The notes below the pieces were generated by a model. It saw only the letters and a program-made list of their open reading frames with translations, ran no database searches and was not told the origin of the DNA. A stretch of DNA of 41,080 nt, taken from positions 1 to 41,080 of the IMG/VR virus record IMGVR_UViG_3300006751_000030; one strand, written 5' to 3'. The first letter of the stretch is position 1; every line of letters starts with the position of its first letter. This DNA is from a virus. The position numbers and the translations under genes were made by a program. This document shows positions 26,934-35,186 of the stretch, piece by piece.

Positions 26934-28893
26934 GATTAGTTACTGCCAAATTAGATCGAATCTCTGTAAGCATATGCTCCGCCTCTCCTGCAAAGCCAAT
27001 CGTGACTGTTTGTCCAGCAACAGCTTCAGCTATTGCATCTGCTATAACTCTAGCAAATTCTTCTCGACTTGCAAATCCACCCTCTTGCAAAGTGGCCTTA
27101 GAGGCAGACGCGGCCGCCTCCATTGCAGCCCTAGTTATTTCATCTCCAAGCTCTTCTGAACTCATTCTTCTGGCTCTAGAAAGATTTTGGTTAACAGCTG
27201 TTGCTGCCTGCCTAGTCCCCTCTAAGTCTCTGGTCCCTCTTGCTGCAGTTGTTTGCAGATACCGCTCTCCCTCTCCAGAGCCAATTCTAGACCCTCCAGA
27301 GCCCCCTCTTGCTCCGGAAATTGTTTGCTGCATTCTTGCCCTTTCGGACTCGTCCATATTTTCTACTATTCCGCCCTCTATATCATCAAGCATCGCGCTA
27401 AATTTTGCCCCGGTAGCATTTATAGCGCCCTCTGTCTGACCAACAACGTGCTCGCCCATTCTTCTGGGAGTTTCTATCAATATTCTATTTTGTGCAATTA
27501 ATAATTGAACCTGTGCATAAGCATGTTGCTGCACTTTTTCTAAGTTAGATACTGTAGCATCTTTATTTTCAGTAGCTCTAGTTAACTGCTCTGCAACCTC
27601 TGCGGCTCTATCTGTATTCCCAGACGCTTGAGCCTCTTCTAATTGTGAAAGAAGGTCTAAAACTTGATTTTGAGTTCCCGTATCACTAATTCCATATTGA
27701 CCTTTTAACATTTGTTGCTGAGTAAAGAATTGAGCTTGTAATGATTGATCTTGATTAGCTTGCTCTACAGTAATTATATCTCCTCCGCCAAATTGCTCTA
27801 ATACATCTCGCATTCCACCGGCCATCTGCATGGCAAGCTCTCCTTGATCAATTCCAGAATCTGGCCTCATCGCTGCCTGTAAGGCAATTCCCGAGCCAAG
27901 AACGCCGCCTCCAGTTGCCCCAGGAATCTCTAAAGCCCCAGATTGCATCGTCAAAAAGGCCTGCGCGTAATTTCCCGACAAGCCGATCAATGCTCGACTC
28001 AATGATTGCGTTACCTCTGCAGCCACCTCTACGCCAAATCCGGCCTCTTGAACAGTCTTTCCAAAGGCCGCCAATAGCGGTGCTCCAAAGGCTGCAGTGA
28101 CACCAAGCTTTTCAAATCCTGACGCCATTCTATTTAAAGAAGTGGCAACGCTATCTGCAGACATTCCTATTTCTTTGCTTACGCTTGATATTTCAGCAAG
28201 CTGCTCGACCGCCTGAGTTGCACTCATTCCCTGCTTTGCTATCATCTGATTTAACATATTTGCCCCAGCTGATGCGCTAATGTTCATGTCTTCAAGTTGA
28301 GTATAAGCAACAGCAAGAAATGGGGCTGCACCAAGAACGGTATTAACACTTTCTGCTTGTTTATCTAACGTTATGTTTGTTCTGCCCAACTGTCCTGCGA
28401 ATCCCTCCATGGCCGTAGTGTCCATTAGCATAGCGCGCCCAAATCCTGAGGCAGGAATTGTTCTTAGCATATCCCCAAAGCCCTTGGCCTCATCAGCGGT
28501 TCCGCCAAATCTTCTTGCCAGGTCTGTCATTTTTTTATCATATTCCAAATATTCTTTTGGAACATCAAGAACTGTGCCCAATGCCTCTGCGCTGGATGCA
28601 ACAGTATTTGAGATTTCAGATATAGTGCCACTTAAAGCGCCAATTCCTTGCCCAACTAAATCAAAAGCGGGCCCGATGCCGTCAATGTGACCCAACAGGC
28701 CTGTGATGGCGCCTGCTGACTTAGCAAACCCTTCTTGAATTCCGTTTAAATGTTGTGCTGCGGTAGACAGAGGTGTGCTCATATCTCTAGTCGTTGACAT
28801 AAAGGAGCCCATTGAAACGTGGGCATCCTTAATTCCGCCAGAAACGTCCCTGAGCGCGTCTCCCATTTGTGTTAATTTATCTAGATAACTCAT
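26926..28893 (-). CDS. Tail tape measure protein
   Basis: A 655-residue, largely helical, Ala/Gly/Gln-rich protein in the tape measure position after the chaperones. Typical features include a helical N-terminus (MSYLDKLTQMGDALRDVSGG), small-residue hydrophobic stretches (AITGLLGHIDGIGPAFDLVGQGIGAL as part of about 60-95; AAFGAPLLAAFGKTV near 265), long Gln/Ala helices, and a Gly/Ser/Arg linker near 525-545. At about 1.5 angstrom per residue the length predicts a tail of very roughly 100 nm. No peptidoglycan hydrolase domain is seen, unlike many tape measures of phages of Gram-positive hosts. The ribosome binding site is weak (GGGA-like), compatible with low copy number. Its TGA is part of an AT-rich hairpin. 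Confidence 0.85.
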   Translation of the reverse strand: MSYLDKLTQMGDALRDVSGGIKDAHVSMGSFMSTTRDMSTPLSTAAQHLNGIQEGFAKSAGAITGLLGHIDGIGPAFDLVGQGIGALSGTISEISNTVASSAEALGTVLDVPKEYLEYDKKMTDLARRFGGTADEAKGFGDMLRTIPASGFGRAMLMDTTAMEGFAGQLGRTNITLDKQAESVNTVLGAAPFLAVAYTQLEDMNISASAGANMLNQMIAKQGMSATQAVEQLAEISSVSKEIGMSADSVATSLNRMASGFEKLGVTAAFGAPLLAAFGKTVQEAGFGVEVAAEVTQSLSRALIGLSGNYAQAFLTMQSGALEIPGATGGGVLGSGIALQAAMRPDSGIDQGELAMQMAGGMRDVLEQFGGGDIITVEQANQDQSLQAQFFTQQQMLKGQYGISDTGTQNQVLDLLSQLEEAQASGNTDRAAEVAEQLTRATENKDATVSNLEKVQQHAYAQVQLLIAQNRILIETPRRMGEHVVGQTEGAINATGAKFSAMLDDIEGGIVENMDESERARMQQTISGARGGSGGSRIGSGEGERYLQTTAARGTRDLEGTRQAATAVNQNLSRARRMSSEELGDEITRAAMEAAASASKATLQEGGFASREEFARVIADAIAEAVAGQTVTIGFAGEAEHMLTEIRSNLAVTNQD

Positions 28894-28908
28894 CTTTTCC
28901 CGGCACTA

Positions 28909-29346
28909 CTAGTCTGTATTGTCCTTAGTTATTTTCAAGATATTAGACAAATTTTTCGGCAATCTAATGTCTCTTGGATCTCTAGATCTACCAATATTAT
29001 TAGTATTTTTATACTTATCCTTAATAGTCTTAACAAAGTCGTCTGCTTTATGCCAATCTTCCTCGGAAAATTTCCCAAACTCTTCATCTGACATAAATCG
29101 TTTATCTTCTTTTGCGTCTCGCATACTGCGTATGTGCTTAACTGCATCGGAATTGATAAATGATGCTAAATATTCTGTAAAGTTCAATTCTTTTTTATAG
29201 GAAGCTTCTTCTTCTCCTGAAATCATCAAGCTATACCAAGCCCACTGAGCTACGGTCATATCAGAAAATACCTGGTCATCAACTTGGCATTGCCAAATTT
29301 TACATAATTCCCAGCGCAGCCAACTTTCGGGCTCCGCGATTATGCT
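28909..29346 (-). CDS. Tail assembly chaperone, -1 frameshift extension (T-like part of GT)
   Basis: This frame is open from a TGA at 29355-29353 to the TAG at 28911-28909. An ATG at 29259 exists, but the codons before it also read as good protein (IIAEPESWLRWELCKIWQCQ), which favours entry by frameshift rather than a separate start. A -1 slip on T TTA AAA joins it to the upstream chaperone, re-reading base 29346 and adding 145 residues for a total of about 306. The section with ESWLRWE and TVAQWAWYSLMISGEEE resembles T-parts of tail chaperones, which are rich in Trp and acidic residues. The C-terminal half is charged and helical (MSDEEFGKFSEEDWHKADDFV). No clear binding site precedes the ATG at 29259. 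The fusion would contact the tape measure during tail assembly. Confidence 0.7.
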   Translation of the reverse strand, partial: SIIAEPESWLRWELCKIWQCQVDDQVFSDMTVAQWAWYSLMISGEEEASYKKELNFTEYLASFINSDAVKHIRSMRDAKEDKRFMSDEEFGKFSEEDWHKADDFVKTIKDKYKNTNNIGRSRDPRDIRLPKNLSNILKITKDNTD

Positions 29347-29352
29347 TTTAAA
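29314..29352 (-). promoter_or_regulatory. Programmed -1 ribosomal frameshift signal
   Basis: In the frame of the short chaperone the RNA reads GAU UUA AAA GCA UAA, which contains U UUA AAA, a heptamer of the form X XXY YYZ (29352-29346). Eight bases later a stem-loop begins: GCGGAGCC (29337-29330) pairs with GGCUGCGC (29321-29314), with one central G-G mismatch and the loop CGAAAGUU. The -1 frame entered is open for 145 codons. This is the arrangement of the lambda G/GT and P2 E/E' signals. Confidence 0.78.
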
Positions 29353-29828
29353 TCATCTACCTCAAAAGTCTTGCTAGATTCTTCTATAAGTTCTTCATAA
29401 GCTTTAAACAAAGACTCTATAAGGCCAACTTGGAGGCTCATTATAACAGAAATTCTTTTATCAAAAGAATCTTCTAGATCTTCGTCTTCACAAATATCTT
29501 CTAAATTAACGTCATTAACGGTTTTTAGCGCAAAAGCTAATGTGACAGGCTTTGCATCTAACAGCCTAGTAACATCATCTACAATCATTATTTTTTGCAT
29601 AACTGTTTTTTGCTCTTTTGTAGTCAATGTTGTTAGAAAGAAATTATATCCACCTATTTCAACTTCTTTTTGTAATCTTCCTAAAAATATTAAATCTTTC
29701 AAATTACTTAAATTTAAACTTTTGGAGCTGTTATCATCAGACTCTTCGCTCACAATAGTTTCCTCAGGATTATTATCCTGCTTTTTTGAAGAGCCTGAGC
29801 GATCTATAGTTGCTGTTCTCTTTGGCAT
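29340..29828 (-). CDS. Tail assembly chaperone, short (G-like) product
   Basis: A 162-residue protein lying between the tube and tape measure genes, the usual place of tail assembly chaperones. I chose the ATG at 29828 because AAGGAG sits five bases upstream; a TTG at 29843 would place the binding site inside the gene. The N-terminal ~40 residues are polar and probably disordered. The body (DLIFLGRLQKEVEIGGYNFF, LTTLTTKEQKTVMQKIM, PVTLAFALKTVNDV) resembles phage tail chaperones with their LTTLT..E pattern. The end of the gene carries a slippery heptamer (T TTA AAA at 29352-29346), one codon before its TAA, which would let some ribosomes continue into the next frame. Tail chaperones bind the tape measure and recruit tube subunits. 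They are normally absent from the finished virion. Confidence 0.75.
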   Translation of the reverse strand: MPKRTATIDRSGSSKKQDNNPEETIVSEESDDNSSKSLNLSNLKDLIFLGRLQKEVEIGGYNFFLTTLTTKEQKTVMQKIMIVDDVTRLLDAKPVTLAFALKTVNDVNLEDICEDEDLEDSFDKRISVIMSLQVGLIESLFKAYEELIEESSKTFEVDDLKA

Positions 29829-29883
29829 CTGTTCTCCTTGCAATAAGCACTTTAAAGGTAATACTATTTTACTCCTTATAAAA

Positions 29884-29914
29884 CAAAAACACCGCCAAAA
29901 AGACGGTGTTTTTT
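29884..29914 (-). terminator. Rho-independent terminator after the tail tube gene
   Basis: On the minus strand the RNA forms a stem of up to 12 pairs (core AACACCGUC with GGCGGUGUU, one G-U pair) closed by a UUUUU loop and followed by UUUUUGUUUU. It lies about 20 bases after the tube stop and before the chaperone gene. On the plus strand the same hairpin has one C-A mismatch, so the minus strand is the better fit, although a run of T also follows on the plus strand. Confidence 0.88.
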
Positions 29915-29933
29915 AATTTAATAGCTACTAGTA

Positions 29934-30590
29934 TTAATAAGCTGCGGAAATAAGCCCAGGGAAGTCCAGAGAGCCTCTGCGTCCGTCGAGACCGACATCT
30001 GCTGCCTGCTCAATGTTATCTATCTGTCTATTTGCAACCTCTCGGCCACCACCAGTGCCTTGTCCATTCGCCACTGGAGTATCCTTGCCGCCACGGTAAG
30101 ATGTAACATATTCAGCGTCCATTCCACAATCTTCCGCTACAACATAGTCTGTAGTCGTATAGCTCTTTTTAAGACTTGTGAACCAACAGTTATGATATGT
30201 TGTGACTATTGAGTCTTCAGATCCGCCGCCTGAGAACTTATCAATAACTACTATATCAAAAGGGATTCTCTGTGACTGTATGTTTACAAAGCCTCTTGAC
30301 ATAGACTCTGTTAGAGACAGTCCGTCAAACATGATTCTATTGCAAGTTAGGCCAACCTTCGTTGCTGAGTTTGGTATTATTTCTATAATTCCATCTGTGC
30401 CAACTTCTGTAATTTGCTTTACACCTCTTGATTGATTTGCTGCAAAAGTCTGAATTGCGCCAACCGGCTCATCGTTAACGTAAACAATTACCTGAGTCGA
30501 TAAACTCGTTCTTGTTTTTGCTGCGGTTCCCGTAGGCCCTTCGACTGTTGCACTATCTAAAATGCTTGCTGTATTTGGATAATCTGCCAT
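29934..30590 (-). CDS. Tail tube protein (gp19-like)
   Basis: A 218-residue protein directly downstream of the sheath, with AGGAG before the ATG. The central region (VYVNDEPVGAIQTF, then ITEVGTDGIIEIIPNSA, then RIMFDGLSLTESMSRGF, IPFDIVVIDKF) matches the beta-barrel pattern of myovirus tail tube proteins, which form stacked hexameric rings through which DNA passes. The Gly-rich stretch about residues 165-185 is probably a surface loop or the flexible C-terminal region. The gene is followed about 20 bases later by a strong hairpin terminator, which would keep sheath and tube transcripts, needed in high copy, separate from the low-copy chaperone and tape measure genes. Confidence 0.9.
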   Translation of the reverse strand: MADYPNTASILDSATVEGPTGTAAKTRTSLSTQVIVYVNDEPVGAIQTFAANQSRGVKQITEVGTDGIIEIIPNSATKVGLTCNRIMFDGLSLTESMSRGFVNIQSQRIPFDIVVIDKFSGGGSEDSIVTTYHNCWFTSLKKSYTTTDYVVAEDCGMDAEYVTSYRGGKDTPVANGQGTGGGREVANRQIDNIEQAADVGLDGRRGSLDFPGLISAAY

Positions 30591-30604
30591 GTTATTCTCC
30601 TAAT

Positions 30605-33600
30605 TTATATGACCCCAACTTCAATATCGATAAAGATATAATTTATTGGGTAAGCTGGTGAAAACTGCAAGAAAACGTTTATTTGTCTCGGATCCACTTT
30701 GTCTTGCTGAACCCTAATATTTTTATATGTTGTGATCAAACCCTGCTGAACTAATCCGGCTAGAATTGATCCAGTTCTATTCCCCACTAATATATTTGTA
30801 TCAGCGCTCTGTACTCCCCCGATAAATCCTTTTAGCGAACTGCGCAATACTTGCTTGACCCTATCCCTAATAAACATTATAGAAATTTCTTCATCTTCTA
30901 CGTATCCTGTATTGCTAGTGGTCCTTCCTGCTAAGACTTTCCCGCCGCCTGTAACCGGCTGAAGCACTGTTGCTCCAACGTTCCCAAGGCTATTGAGAGT
31001 AACAGGCCTTAAGACTTTATCTCTTAGTATGGAGAACCCAGATAATGATTTATGAGTTAATGGAATGGCCACATTTTGCTTGCTAGATAAAAATCCAGCT
31101 GCACAAGGCGCTATATAAAATCCGTCCAATGTAATGTTTGTTCCATTTACATTTCTCACGATGGAGTCCGGCCAGAAGTATACGCATCTAGTGCTGGTAT
31201 AATTTTCATCTAATTGAAAGTTTACCAAATCTTCTACATTTTGGTCCAAAACCTCAGCAGGATCGTCCCCTTGGATTCCTTCTAATATTCCTATGTCTTC
31301 AACTGCCACTTCTTCTTGGCCAATTAGCGCTGCTGCTGTCACACCCTCGATTGCTCCAATGAATGCCAATCTTTCTTTTCTGTTAGCAATGGAGCTCATA
31401 TTTTCACAGTGATTTACAACTGCTCTAAAAATAGATGACTTAGCCTGAAGCGGAAGCGGAACAATAATCTGTGCTTCTGCGGCCTCTAGTGCTTCGAGTG
31501 CATTAAACCAATTTGTATCAAAATAATCTGCATCATTTTCATCTATATATGAAATTTTAATTCCATCGCCTTCTTGTAAAACTCCGCTCTCTACCAAGTC
31601 CTGATGAAGCAATAGTGATGCGTCCACATTTGTTGTGTCCCCAACATCCTTAACAAAGAATTGCACGTCCTTATAGGAACCTGCAGTTAATGCAAATGCT
31701 GCGCCAGTATCATAATATGGTAAGATATAAGCCTTTTTGTCGCTAGCAACAGTTGATATTACAACTTCTGGATTATCAAGATGAGCGGCTGCTTCTCCGA
31801 ATAACTGATCTGCAATTTCTTCTCCAGTAGTATATACTGTGCCATCCGATGGATGCTCCATACTTGTTATAACTATTGTCGTTTCATTTGCGGTAAACTC
31901 CATGCTTCCGTCAAAGTCCACCTCTAACGTTTGTAAGTATGTTCCGGTTTCATCTGTAGCGATATCGCCATCTATGCCATCCCCAAGGATATCAAAGCTT
32001 GTATTTGCTATAGTATAAGAAAAGGCATAATCAGAACTTGATATAAAATTAGTTTGCTGAGTAACAGACTCAAGCTGTGAGTTATAGAAATCAACTTTAT
32101 TTGGAAACACTTGAATGTCTACGCCATCTCTAACTATAAATAAGTTTACTCTGCTATCCGGATCTGGCCTACCCTCTCTGAGCCCTGTTATTGGCCTTGG
32201 AATAATAAAGGTTAGGTCATCTACTTCGCAGTTGGAAGCGCTTTCGCTTGCGCTACTATAACAAGATGCAAATCCACCATTGCCATCTGAATCAACTTCT
32301 TCTACTAAAGTAGTTGTGGTTCTTCTTGGTATGGGCGGCTTACACTGAAGGGCGAGAATTCCAGGTGCTCCATTTTCAAGAGTCATTTGAGCGCCTAATG
32401 ATAAAGTATTTGTTTCTCCAGGGTCTCCATGCTTTTTGAACATATCTGCTGCATCAGTAAAAAACTCAGGATCATCAAGATCGCCTTCGTATATATATTT
32501 TGCATCTAATTGATCACCTCGCGCCAAGGCTCGCCCTGCCACATCAACATAAAATCTATCTCCGACCTCAAAAGTAGTAGTGCCTTCGGCTATTCCCAGT
32601 AGTAATATTCCGTTTGTTTCTAACAAATATACTGTCAAGCTGCCTTCTGCGATACCTTCGGTCAATGTGCTATCTTCGTCCATCTCTGGGAAGGCAGATG
32701 TTGAATCCCCATAAAGGGAAACTCTGGCCCTTCTGGAGGAGGTTACAGCGTCTATAACATATTTTCCTTCTGCATCTCCAGAGCAAATAATAGCTATCTT
32801 GCCTATATCTTCGCTGCTAAACGTCCCAGCGCTAGCAGGGTCTCCCCAGTCGTCCTCGTCACTATCATCTTCGTGAGCAACAGTGGGGTCATCAATCAAT
32901 ACGTTTGTAGCTCTAATCTCCCAGGTTGTCAAAGCGCCAGATACCGTAAGAGTATCGGCTACAACTGTAACTGTTGACTTTGTAGTATCGGTAGAATCCG
33001 TAGTGGATCCCACCTCAATGCTTTTTATCTCATAAGCTGTCTCGCTAAGTATTAAATAATCACCGGCCATTACCTGGCCGTGAGAAACCAAGTCTTCACT
33101 TACAACAAACTTATTTGTACTAGTTGCCGTGGAGTCTCCAGACACCAAAGTTGGCGTACCTGACGCTGAACCTGCACCGCCTCCAGGCCCTATAGAGTCA
33201 TTGGCGACAACTAGGCCGTCTGTTATAGGGTCTATATTTGCACTTACTGCACCAGCAGATAATGTCTCATAAGAACTTGTAAAAACCTTAGCGGCCCCAG
33301 ATGCATCATAAAGCTGTCCAGAGCTAGAGCCAGTTGCCGTAAAAGTGGCCTGCCCTGCAATTGGAGTTCCCGAAGAATCTCTTTTGACAGCTACACACTT
33401 AATGGTCCATCTTTCAGGAGGCGCAGAAGAATCAATTACCTGCAAGGTATTCCCACCCGCACCAGATGTAGTTCCGCAAGTTGCCTCTACAATATAGCCA
33501 TCGCCAACGTTTGATGAAGAAGCAGAATATCCATCTCCGCCCTGATCTTCAATATATGCGCCCTGAAGCTCTATAGCTCCAGTGGTAACGTCAATTCTAT

Positions 33601-33955
33601 AATCAAATTGTGTATCAAAGCCGCCCGAAGTCCACTTGCTATCCGAGGAACCAACTGTGTCTTGCACTCCAAATAGCAAAGTGCCATTTAGTCTTAATTC
33701 TGTTCTTCCGCTTACAACAGGAACGTTCTGTAAATCAAAATATCTTCCATCTCCAGAGCCTGTGGGGCTATAAGTTGAGCTTCCGTCTGTGCCGCTTCCG
33801 GCTGCGGAGTCAATAATAGTCTCTTCTCTGAGACCCTCTCCCATTACACAAACAATTCTAATTCCGCCAGGAATTGAAACTCCTCGCGAAATAACCCTGT
33901 CTCTAGCGAAAGCCCCTGGCTGTATGAAGCCTGAAATTCCGGGTATATTAGCCAT
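30605..33955 (-). CDS. Tail sheath protein (contractile), enlarged
   Basis: A 1116-residue sheath protein with a strong GGAGG binding site before its ATG. The C-terminal ~320 residues carry the conserved sheath core: NALEALEAAEAQIIVPL near residue 818, GFYIAPCAAGFLSS, SILRDKVLRPVTL, ISIMFIRDRVKQVLRSSLKGFIG, and the final strand ending IFIDIEVGVI that links subunits. The N-terminus (PGISGFIQPGAFARDRVISRGVSIPGG) is also sheath-like. Between them lie several hundred residues of Ser/Thr/Gly/Asp-rich beta sequence, so it is far longer than T4 gp18 (about 660). The extra domains probably sit on the outside of the sheath. It is followed after 13 bases by the tube gene. Sheath subunits polymerise round the tube and contract at infection. 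Confidence 0.93.
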   Translation of the reverse strand: MANIPGISGFIQPGAFARDRVISRGVSIPGGIRIVCVMGEGLREETIIDSAAGSGTDGSSTYSPTGSGDGRYFDLQNVPVVSGRTELRLNGTLLFGVQDTVGSSDSKWTSGGFDTQFDYRIDVTTGAIELQGAYIEDQGGDGYSASSSNVGDGYIVEATCGTTSGAGGNTLQVIDSSAPPERWTIKCVAVKRDSSGTPIAGQATFTATGSSSGQLYDASGAAKVFTSSYETLSAGAVSANIDPITDGLVVANDSIGPGGGAGSASGTPTLVSGDSTATSTNKFVVSEDLVSHGQVMAGDYLILSETAYEIKSIEVGSTTDSTDTTKSTVTVVADTLTVSGALTTWEIRATNVLIDDPTVAHEDDSDEDDWGDPASAGTFSSEDIGKIAIICSGDAEGKYVIDAVTSSRRARVSLYGDSTSAFPEMDEDSTLTEGIAEGSLTVYLLETNGILLLGIAEGTTTFEVGDRFYVDVAGRALARGDQLDAKYIYEGDLDDPEFFTDAADMFKKHGDPGETNTLSLGAQMTLENGAPGILALQCKPPIPRRTTTTLVEEVDSDGNGGFASCYSSASESASNCEVDDLTFIIPRPITGLREGRPDPDSRVNLFIVRDGVDIQVFPNKVDFYNSQLESVTQQTNFISSSDYAFSYTIANTSFDILGDGIDGDIATDETGTYLQTLEVDFDGSMEFTANETTIVITSMEHPSDGTVYTTGEEIADQLFGEAAAHLDNPEVVISTVASDKKAYILPYYDTGAAFALTAGSYKDVQFFVKDVGDTTNVDASLLLHQDLVESGVLQEGDGIKISYIDENDADYFDTNWFNALEALEAAEAQIIVPLPLQAKSSIFRAVVNHCENMSSIANRKERLAFIGAIEGVTAAALIGQEEVAVEDIGILEGIQGDDPAEVLDQNVEDLVNFQLDENYTSTRCVYFWPDSIVRNVNGTNITLDGFYIAPCAAGFLSSKQNVAIPLTHKSLSGFSILRDKVLRPVTLNSLGNVGATVLQPVTGGGKVLAGRTTSNTGYVEDEEISIMFIRDRVKQVLRSSLKGFIGGVQSADTNILVGNRTGSILAGLVQQGLITTYKNIRVQQDKVDPRQINVFLQFSPAYPINYIFIDIEVGVI

Positions 33956-34023
33956 TTAAAATCCTCCGAGCTTACAATAACTTACCAAATCATTTATTAT
34001 TAGTAGTTTCATTTTTAGCATTT

Positions 34024-34833
34024 TTAAGTAATATCTGTCATCTCAATAATATCGTCAAATTTAGTAGATAAGACATCAGCTGCCGTTTTAACACCAGGAA
34101 TTGGAGTTAAATCTGACTGAAATCTAAATACCATTTTTTCTACAACATTATCTATAGGGATTTCAACTCGCCACTCTGATAATGTACTAGCAGTAATACT
34201 TGTGCTATAGACATAATCATTAGCATATTGTTCAGATGATTCTGCCCCAATTTGCAATCCCTTTATAAATAACCCACTGGCTCTCAAATCGTTCCATAGA
34301 ACATATTGAAGCGCCAAACTAACTATATCAACTAACTCTTGTAACTCACTCTGACTTTCGGAATAAATGCCTATTTCAAACCCAAGGTCCCACATTCCTG
34401 CATAAATTCTATGCGTTGGAGAGCTAAGGATTTTTACGGCCCCATAATCATTCTGAACTGCTTCCGTCTTATATTTATAAGTCATGTTCTGATTAAAAGA
34501 AACAGGCTTATATGATCCGCCATTTGACTTTATAACTATAGCCGGAAAAAACTTTACTTCATATCTAAAGGTATCGCTTATGAGTATTTTTGTTGTATAC
34601 TCTGTATCTACATCAATCCCAGTTTGATCTGGAGTTAAAGGATACCCATATTCATCATCTCTATACGTAAAAATAGAATCATTTCTAAAGATTTTCCTTA
34701 ATCCGTCAATTAGCAAAGTTTTTGGATGAACAATTGCCGTTTGCTGAACTATATGATTATCATTAAAAAAGCTAGAATAAACTACATGATCGCCATTAAA
34801 TCCTGATCCTGGCAAATTCTGTTGGTCTATCAT
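34024..34833 (-). CDS. Probable tail completion / tail terminator protein (gp15-like position)
   Basis: A 269-residue protein with AAGGA seven bases upstream of its ATG. It lies directly before the sheath gene, where T4-type phages carry the tail completion protein gp15, and T4 gp15 has almost the same length (272 residues as I recall it). The C-terminal half has the strand, long helix, strand pattern expected of tail terminators (GMWDLGFEIGIYSES, then ELQELVDIVSLALQYVLWNDL, then FIKGLQIGA and EWRVEIPIDNV). Such proteins cap the tube and sheath and mate the tail to the head. I see no decisive sequence motif, so the call rests on context, length and predicted fold. A neck protein is the main alternative. 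Confidence 0.45.
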   Translation of the reverse strand: MIDQQNLPGSGFNGDHVVYSSFFNDNHIVQQTAIVHPKTLLIDGLRKIFRNDSIFTYRDDEYGYPLTPDQTGIDVDTEYTTKILISDTFRYEVKFFPAIVIKSNGGSYKPVSFNQNMTYKYKTEAVQNDYGAVKILSSPTHRIYAGMWDLGFEIGIYSESQSELQELVDIVSLALQYVLWNDLRASGLFIKGLQIGAESSEQYANDYVYSTSITASTLSEWRVEIPIDNVVEKMVFRFQSDLTPIPGVKTAADVLSTKFDDIIEMTDIT

Positions 34834-34835
34834 TA

Positions 34836-35186
34836 TTATTCCTTTTTAAGTTTTCTTAAGTAAACAGGTGTATACTCAACGTCTTCAATTATAGCAGCTT
34901 GTTTGCAAAAATGCTTAATTTCTTTAATATACTCATCTAACTTTTCACGATCATTTAAATCACTTGACTTAATTGTAATAACTTTCTTGAACATTAACTC
35001 GGCAATAACCTCACCATTATTAATATCTAAATTACCAGAAACCATTTCGATTGAATTATTATCTAAAATAATATTTACATCTCTACTCATATCTTTCTTT
35101 AGAAAATCAGATATATTTTTAATAGTCTTGTTTAAAATATTATTTTTTCTAATTTTATCATTAAAAATTTTTACAGCAAACATCAC
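34836..35186 (-). CDS. Hypothetical 116-residue protein between fibre and sheath genes
   Basis: I do not recognise this protein. It is small, Lys/Ile/Asn/Asp-rich, and alternates short helices and strands (NKTIKNISDFLKKDM, VIAELMFKKVITIKSSDL, EYIKEIKHFCKQAA). The first possible start is GTG at 35186, overlapping the preceding TGA by four bases; an ATG follows immediately at 35183, so either codon may be used with a difference of one residue. Its last codons contain the AAGGA ribosome binding site of the next gene, so it belongs to the same transcription unit. The position just before a candidate tail terminator and the sheath would suit a neck or tail-completion factor, but nothing in the sequence shows this. 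Confidence 0.45.
   Translation of the reverse strand: MMFAVKIFNDKIRKNNILNKTIKNISDFLKKDMSRDVNIILDNNSIEMVSGNLDINNGEVIAELMFKKVITIKSSDLNDREKLDEYIKEIKHFCKQAAIIEDVEYTPVYLRKLKKE

Noticed and set aside
28935-29147. Minus-strand 70-codon frame inside the chaperone extension
   Set aside because: It overlaps the -1 frame that carries Trp-rich chaperone-like sequence and has no protein-like pattern of its own.
29257-29259. ATG at 29259 as the start of an independent second chaperone gene
   Set aside because: No clear binding site precedes it, and the same frame upstream encodes good protein sequence back to a slippery site, which favours a frameshift product. Not fully excluded.
29829-29843. TTG start at 29843 for the short chaperone
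   Set aside because: The AAGGAG site lies inside this extension and is well placed for the ATG at 29828.
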